DNA of 61,829 nt from Campylobacteraceae bacterium (lineage in GTDB: Bacteria; Campylobacterota; Campylobacteria; Campylobacterales; Sulfurovaceae): the NCBI GenBank assembly GCA_027038275.1, contig JALVXC010000025.1, positions 1 through 61,829 of the forward strand, read 5' to 3'. Below the pieces are notes generated by a model. It was not told where the DNA came from. It did not search any database and saw nothing but the letters and a program-made list of their open reading frames with translations. Within the stretch, counting starts at the first letter, position 1. Each line of letters begins with the position of its first letter. The translations under genes and the position numbers were made by a program. Below are positions 57,775-61,829 of this stretch, piece after piece.

Positions 57775-58245
57775 ATGAACTTAACACACTTAGATAAAAA
57801 AGATAAACCCAAAATGGTTGATGTCTCAGATAAAGATGAGACAACACGGATTGCAGTTGCTTCAGGTATTATTGAGGTGACACCTGATGCGTATGAAGCT
57901 GTAATAAAAAGTGAAACTAAAAAGGGTCCAGTATTGCAGACAGCTGTAATTGCAGCTATACAGGGAGCTAAAGAGACAAGTAGATTAATCCCTATGTGCC
58001 ATCCACTTCTGCTCTCTTCAATTAAGACTGATATTGAGGAGTTAGCAGATTTACCAGGATTTAAATTAACTGTAACTGTAAAGTTAAAAGGTAGAACAGG
58101 TGTTGAGATGGAGGCTTTAACAGGTGTGAGTGTTGGTTTATTGACTATATATGATATGTTAAAGGCCATTGATAAAGGTATGGTTATTAAACAAGTACAA
58201 CTAGAAAATAAATCAGGAGGTAAGTCAGGTGATTTTAGACGATAA
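57775..58245 (+). CDS. moaC: Cyclic pyranopterin monophosphate synthase MoaC
   Basis: A 156-residue enzyme of the first step of molybdopterin synthesis, forming cPMP with MoaA's product. Typical [40 protein letters not shown] (the catalytic-site PMCHPL) and [23 protein letters not shown] are present in order and full length. Molybdenum enzymes (nitrate, formate or sulfur-compound reductases) are expected in this phylum. Its 3' end overlaps the DUF493 gene by 17 bases. AAGG at six bases precedes the ATG. Confidence 0.96.
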   Translation: MNLTHLDKKDKPKMVDVSDKDETTRIAVASGIIEVTPDAYEAVIKSETKKGPVLQTAVIAAIQGAKETSRLIPMCHPLLLSSIKTDIEELADLPGFKLTVTVKLKGRTGVEMEALTGVSVGLLTIYDMLKAIDKGMVIKQVQLENKSGGKSGDFRR

Positions 58246-58498
58246 GTGTAATGAACGACCAGATATTGAGTATCCATGTGAGTGGGGTTATAAAATTATA
58301 GGAAGAGATAGAGATGCCCTAGAGGCTGTTATTTGTGAAATTATGGGAGATAGAGAGTATATTCAACGAGAGGGAAATAGCTCTAGTAAAGGGAAATTTC
58401 ACTCTTTAAATATGCAATGCCAAGTTGAATCAGAAGAGGATAGAAATGCTATCTTTAAAGCTTTTCAAGACCATAATGATGTTAAAATGGTTATTTAG
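58229..58498 (+). CDS. DUF493 (YbeD-like) small protein
   Basis: An 89-residue ferredoxin-like-fold protein of the DUF493/YbeD family: [36 protein letters not shown] and the closing [11 protein letters not shown] are family features. It starts at GTG with a strong AGGAGG eight bases upstream, inside the end of moaC. A DUF493 gene next to moaC is also found in Campylobacter as remembered. Function not established; some relatives are proposed to link to lipoate metabolism. It converges with the PqiA-like gene with a four-base overlap. Confidence 0.88.
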   Translation: MILDDKCNERPDIEYPCEWGYKIIGRDRDALEAVICEIMGDREYIQREGNSSSKGKFHSLNMQCQVESEEDRNAIFKAFQDHNDVKMVI

Positions 58499-59319
58499 GA
58501 GTGATAATCTTGTAACACTTTTTGAGTTAAAAGTGTTACTACCATAGATAAGATAACATAGATAAGGAAAAAGTATAGTCCTACCTCTATCTCTGCATGA
58601 GTCATCTCTCCTCCATTAGTAGTAATGTAGACTAAAAAGATAGCAACAACAAATACATCTAGCATTGACCACTTTCCTAAATGTTTAAAAAAATTGACCA
58701 ATTTAATACTCCATGATTTTTCATAAAAGAGAAGTGTAAATGTTAGCGATAGGCTTTTTATCAGAGGCATAGCTACTGAAAAGAGAAGAATAGTTAGTGC
58801 TACAGCTACCTCATTTGAATTAAATAGTTTTAAGATTGAACCAATAATTCCTTTAGACTCAAAAGAGAGAATAACATCGCCTAAATAGTCTATATTTTTG
58901 TGAATAGTAACCATTAAAATGGGATTTATAAGACCGTAGATAAGTGCAATAAAGGTTGAGAAACTAAGTGTCATTGCCGCACCCCTTAAGTTGCAACTAA
59001 ATGAAAATAAAATAACTACTCCAAGGGTTAGGAGAAAGTAGTAGAAATGAGTTTTGCTCTTTTGGTTAGCTAACTCTTTTTTATGTTTAAATATTTCTAA
59101 TTTTTCTCTACTCTCATTTTTTACAAGACCTAAAGATATAATAGATGTAAACTCATCTATCTTCTCTGAAGCTAATCCATTAGCATCTGACATTTTAGCA
59201 ATTTGAGTAGTCTGTTGCTCATATATTTTTGTCTCTTTATATGTAATATATCCAAAATAACCCATACTACTGAGTAGTATTAATATCAATATTATTTGTA
59301 GTCCTTTTAATAGTTTCAT
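58495..59319 (-). CDS. PqiA-like integral membrane protein
   Basis: A 274-residue inner-membrane protein. TM1 at about 8-27 is followed by a polar segment, then about four further helices. The PqiA family core is clear: a PLIKSL-type helix end, then HLGKWSMLDVFVVAIFLVYI, a polar loop GGEMTHAEIEVGLYFF and a last helix. PqiA/YebS proteins serve lipid-transport (MCE) systems. The usual N-terminal zinc-ribbon Cys pairs are absent and no mce gene is adjacent, so it is a shortened or specialised form. Confidence 0.8.
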   Translation of the reverse strand: MKLLKGLQIILILILLSSMGYFGYITYKETKIYEQQTTQIAKMSDANGLASEKIDEFTSIISLGLVKNESREKLEIFKHKKELANQKSKTHFYYFLLTLGVVILFSFSCNLRGAAMTLSFSTFIALIYGLINPILMVTIHKNIDYLGDVILSFESKGIIGSILKLFNSNEVAVALTILLFSVAMPLIKSLSLTFTLLFYEKSWSIKLVNFFKHLGKWSMLDVFVVAIFLVYITTNGGEMTHAEIEVGLYFFLIYVILSMVVTLLTQKVLQDYHS

Positions 59320-59484
59320 CTTCTAAACCTTGTTTGCTTTTTCTTTAAATCTTTACTGATTATGACGATTTATTTATTATATAACTATAAAATATTGATT
59401 TTATTTGAATATTTAAACCACTAATTAATTTAAAAAATGATAAACTGTTAGTAAATAATAAATAATAACAGTGGGGAGTTTTTT

Positions 59485-60117
59485 GTGCAGAGTAATCAAT
59501 ATTCAGTAAAAGTATTTGAAACGACCATTAGTGATGAAGAAGAGTTTAAAATTTTTTTTGATACTAATTATACTCTATTCAAAGACCATCTAATTTTAAT
59601 ACAAGGTGAGATTAGTGAAAATATTAAAAACTATTTAAAGGATAAAAAGCTTCAATATCTTCAAAATATGAATCTACCTAAAGGTCGTTCAAGGAAAGCT
59701 TTAGAGAAAGAGTTTGAAAGATTAGAGATTGAGTCAGCTGTTACGAAACAGATGGCTGAAGCAGAAATCAAAAAACTCTCTAATAGATTACAAAATAATC
59801 TAACTGTTTTAGATGGTATGATACGCAGTGGTCGTGAAATCAATATTGATGGAGACCTTTTATTGTTAAATCGTGTCAATAGTGGTGCGACTATCAAAAC
59901 AACAGGAAATTTAATTATTACCCAAGTAGTAGAGGGAGCTATTCGTTGCAATGGAAGCTTTATGATGTTAACAGCCTCTCCTAAAGCAAATATTGTCTTT
60001 AATAATGTAGAGGTAGACAATTCTTTACTTGAAGATAGATTAAATCGTGTTGAGTTAAAAAATGATGAAATCATAATAACACCTGTATTGAAAAAGGAGA
60101 TAAATTGGGCATTGTAA
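59485..60117 (+). CDS. minC: Septum-site-determining protein MinC
   Basis: A 210-residue division inhibitor. The N-terminal domain (about 1-95, less conserved) contacts FtsZ. The C-terminal right-handed beta-helix (about 105-205) has the family pattern RSGREINIDGDLLLLNRVNSGATI (quoted in part: GDLLLLNRVNSGATIKTTG), GAIRCNGSFMMLTA and VFNNVEV. It begins at GTG with GGGGAG six bases upstream. It overlaps minD by 13 bases, and minD overlaps minE by one, so the three are translated as a block. Confidence 0.9.
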   Translation: MQSNQYSVKVFETTISDEEEFKIFFDTNYTLFKDHLILIQGEISENIKNYLKDKKLQYLQNMNLPKGRSRKALEKEFERLEIESAVTKQMAEAEIKKLSNRLQNNLTVLDGMIRSGREINIDGDLLLLNRVNSGATIKTTGNLIITQVVEGAIRCNGSFMMLTASPKANIVFNNVEVDNSLLEDRLNRVELKNDEIIITPVLKKEINWAL

Positions 60118-60917
60118 TAGCAGTTATAAGTGGTAAAGGTGGTGTTGGTAAAACAACAGCAACAGCAAACCTTGGTTTAGGTATAGCACTAAATGATAAA
60201 AAGTGTGTAGTTGTTGACTTTGATATAGGTCAGCGTAACCTAGATATGATTTTAGGTTTAGAGAATCGTGTTGTCTACGATATGGTTCAGGTTATGGATG
60301 GTGAAGCAAATATTAAACAGGCACTCATAAAGAGTAAAGTGAGTCCTAATCTTTACTTTTTAGCAGCTTCTCAAACAAAAGATAAATCGGTACTAGATTC
60401 AAAAAAAGTAGAAAAACTTATTTCAGACCTTAAAGAGGAGTTCGATTTTGTTATTTTAGATGCTCCTGCTGGAATTGAGAGTGGGTTTGAACATACAATT
60501 GAGTTTGCTGATGCAGCTATTATTGTTGTTAACCCAGAAGTCTCTTCTATTCGCGATGCAGATAGAGCAATAGGCATACTTGACTCTAAGTCAGCAAAAG
60601 TTAAAAAGGGAGAAGATGTACTTAAGTGGCTCATTATTAACCGTATTGTTGCAGATATGGTTGAGGGTGGTGAGATGCTTAGAAGTGATGATATTTTAGA
60701 GATTTTAAACATTAAATTAATTGGTAAGATACCAGAAGATAAAGGTGTAATTGAGGCTTCAAATCAAGGAAAACCAGTTATTTTAGATAAAAAATCTATA
60801 GCAGGTCAAGCCTATGCTCGTATTGCTGGTCGTCTATGTGGTAAAAAGATAGATATGAAAAATGTTGAGATTTCAGATAGTGGACTCTTCAAAAAAATAG
60901 TGGGGATATTTAAATAA
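60105..60917 (+). CDS. minD: Septum-site-determining ATPase MinD
   Basis: A 270-residue deviant-Walker ATPase: SGKGGVGKTT at residues 9-18, VDFDIGQRNLDMILGLENR, FVILDAPAGIESGFEHT, and a C-terminal amphipathic helix (GLFKKIVGIFK) for membrane binding. It recruits MinC to the membrane and is released by MinE, placing the division site. It begins at TTG inside the end of minC, with AAGGAG five bases upstream. All motifs complete. Confidence 0.97.
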   Translation: MGIVIAVISGKGGVGKTTATANLGLGIALNDKKCVVVDFDIGQRNLDMILGLENRVVYDMVQVMDGEANIKQALIKSKVSPNLYFLAASQTKDKSVLDSKKVEKLISDLKEEFDFVILDAPAGIESGFEHTIEFADAAIIVVNPEVSSIRDADRAIGILDSKSAKVKKGEDVLKWLIINRIVADMVEGGEMLRSDDILEILNIKLIGKIPEDKGVIEASNQGKPVILDKKSIAGQAYARIAGRLCGKKIDMKNVEISDSGLFKKIVGIFK

Positions 60918-61159
60918 TGTTTAGTTTTTTTGGTTTTGGAAAGAAGAAGAGTGCCTCTGTTGCTAAAGATAGATTAACTATTGCAATTATGTCAGATAGA
61001 GACCGTACCAATGGATACCCATTTATGGATGAGATGAAAGCTGAAATTATGGAAGTTGTTCAAAAATATGTCGGTGTACGTGGAGTAGAGATTAGAAAAG
61101 AGGTCGATGGCGATATAGAAGCACTTGCTATTGACATAGAGCTTGACAAAAATGCCTAA
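60917..61159 (+). CDS. minE: Cell-division topological specificity factor MinE
   Basis: An 80-residue MinE of normal size. The N-terminal amphipathic stretch FSFFGFGKKKSASVAKDRLTIAIMSDR (abridged: KDRLTIAIMSDR, the MinD-binding segment) is followed by the dimerisation domain with VGVRGVEIRKEVDGD. It stimulates MinD ATPase and drives oscillation. Its ATG overlaps the minD stop by one base (TAATG). A perfect palindromic terminator overlaps its stop. Confidence 0.95.
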   Translation: MFSFFGFGKKKSASVAKDRLTIAIMSDRDRTNGYPFMDEMKAEIMEVVQKYVGVRGVEIRKEVDGDIEALAIDIELDKNA

Positions 61160-61171
61160 TTAGGCATTTTT
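61148..61171. terminator. Bidirectional terminator of minE and the BON-LysM gene
   Basis: A 24-base perfect palindrome (centre between 61159 and 61160) with A-runs on the left and T-runs on the right. It serves the convergent minE and minus-strand gene ends and includes the minE stop codon. Confidence 0.88.
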
Positions 61172-61176
61172 ATATT

Positions 61177-61641
61177 TTAAGCAATAACTTCTGGAATTCT
61201 AATGGTTTGACCAGGGTAGATGAGGTCAGCATCTTTAATTACCTCAATGTTTGCATCTACAATATGTGGATATTTGCTTCCATCATCATAAAATTTAGTA
61301 GCAATTCCCCATAGATTATCACCCTTTTCTATTGTATAGAAAATTTCTTCTGGAATCTCTCTTACATTCTCCTCAGAAATCTGTTCTACAGTAATTAGTT
61401 GGTCAGCATTTACTTTTGCAATACCTTCAATATTACCAGCAATTAAGATGACTTTTTCACGAGTAGGGTAGTCTTGTGCTATACCTGCTAGAGTTATGGT
61501 ATCTCCATTTACTTCTACTACTAAACCATCAACTGGGAGTTCATCAAAACTACTCTCTATCTCCTCTTTTACTGCTTGGGCATCATTACCTTTACCTAGT
61601 ACCTTTTTACCTGCATCTGACATAAAATCAAAAAAACCCAT
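61177..61641 (-). CDS. BON-LysM protein (Kbp/YgaU-like)
   Basis: A 154-residue protein with the two-domain order of E. coli Kbp (YgaU): a BON domain (about 20-85, VEVNGDTITLAGIAQDYPTREKV quoted in part as GDTITLAGIAQDYPTREK) and a C-terminal LysM domain (about 99-150, TIEKGDNLWGIATKFYDDGSKYPHI then PGQTIRIPEV). Kbp binds potassium ions and affects stress physiology. There is no signal peptide, so it is probably cytosolic as Kbp is. AAAAAGGA precedes the ATG. Length and domain order match the family. Confidence 0.9.
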   Translation of the reverse strand: MGFFDFMSDAGKKVLGKGNDAQAVKEEIESSFDELPVDGLVVEVNGDTITLAGIAQDYPTREKVILIAGNIEGIAKVNADQLITVEQISEENVREIPEEIFYTIEKGDNLWGIATKFYDDGSKYPHIVDANIEVIKDADLIYPGQTIRIPEVIA

Positions 61642-61704
61642 ACTGTTTCCTTTTTAAATTAAATTTGTTGTAATTTATTATAATCTAATACTCTTAAAAC
61701 TATT

Positions 61705-61829
61705 TTAAGACTCTTTAAGAATTCTTGGTAGGGTAATCCCTGTTTGACTCTGATATTTACCTTTACGGTCAGAGTAGGTTGTTTCACACTGCTCATCACC
61801 TTGTAAAAATAGTACTTGTGCTATTCCCT
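61705..61829 (-). CDS. dcd: dCTP deaminase, C-terminal part (runs off the window)
   Basis: The last 125 bases on the minus strand encode [18 protein letters not shown], then [22 protein letters not shown] and stop. This is the typical C-terminus of Dcd, which deaminates dCTP to dUTP: the AQVLF strand, the GKYQ-Q-G nucleotide-contact segment and LPRI. The 5' part and the catalytic Glu lie outside the window. The 63-base gap to the BON-LysM gene shows no other feature. Confidence 0.85.
   Translation of the reverse strand, partial: GIAQVLFLQGDEQCETTYSDRKGKYQSQTGITLPRILKES

Noticed and set aside
57735-58277. A 180-codon open frame opposite moaC
   Set aside because: moaC is certain on the other strand. 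The antisense protein shows only compositional patterns and starts inside the DUF493 gene.
59661-60712. Open frames of 137 and 113 codons on the minus strand opposite minC and minD
   Set aside because: Both are shadows of well-recognised min genes with no independent start signal.

Overview
The window reads as chromosomal DNA of a Campylobacterota (epsilonproteobacterial) bacterium, probably of the Sulfurovum/Sulfurimonas kind. This is inferred from the very AT-rich sequence, the nifS-nifU pair with a three-domain NifU, the moaC-DUF493 pair, tightly overlapping genes and the style of the housekeeping proteins. No tRNA, rRNA, CRISPR array, insertion sequence or phage gene was recognised.

Left flank (1-13.6 kb): a LysM membrane protein; three lipoproteins (two CAP/SCP-domain, one WG-repeat-like); the nifS-nifU operon with a palindromic operator candidate at its promoter; a TPR protein; a YcbB-type L,D-transpeptidase; an outer-membrane barrel with a Pro/Ala linker; typA; a TPR lipoprotein; a DUF937 protein; and pcm.

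Centre (13.7-57.6 kb): one large surface-polysaccharide locus in two converging halves that meet near 33.88 kb. The plus-strand half holds wecB, two paralogous secreted Asp-box beta-propeller/PKD proteins, rmlA-rmlB, a DegT aminotransferase, an ATP-grasp enzyme, a Gfo/Idh/MocA oxidoreductase, a Wzx-type flippase, a pyruvyl transferase, an FrhB-like iron-sulfur protein, a GT2 and a four-PKD secreted protein. One further PKD protein is divergent to the propeller genes. The minus-strand half runs from wza, wzc and a CpsB-type phosphatase through tviC and tviB (route to UDP-GalNAcA), a giant SdrD-like repeat protein, wecC (UDP-ManNAcA), four GT4 transferases, a Wzy/WaaL-type membrane protein, a hexapeptide acetyltransferase, a CapK-like adenylate-forming enzyme, a heparinase II/III-like enzyme, a second ATP-grasp enzyme, a DUF3473-type polysaccharide deacetylase and a cytosolic Asp-box protein. 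Together they could make, modify, polymerise and export an acidic, amino-sugar-containing exopolysaccharide or capsule by the Wzx/Wzy route. No initiating phosphoglycosyl transferase is visible.

The most unusual element is a family of four secreted proteins (14.86-33.87 kb) that share a Trp/Tyr-rich PKD-like repeat. Two of them place it behind a 13-Asp-box tandem beta-propeller whose N-terminus aligns without gaps to GH74 xyloglucanases as remembered, including an Asp at the catalytic position. They may be glycan-binding or glycan-trimming partners of the locus's own polysaccharide.

Right flank (57.7-61.8 kb): moaC with a DUF493 gene, a PqiA-like membrane protein, the overlapping minC-minD-minE operon, a BON-LysM (Kbp/YgaU-like) protein, and the 3' end of dcd running off the window.
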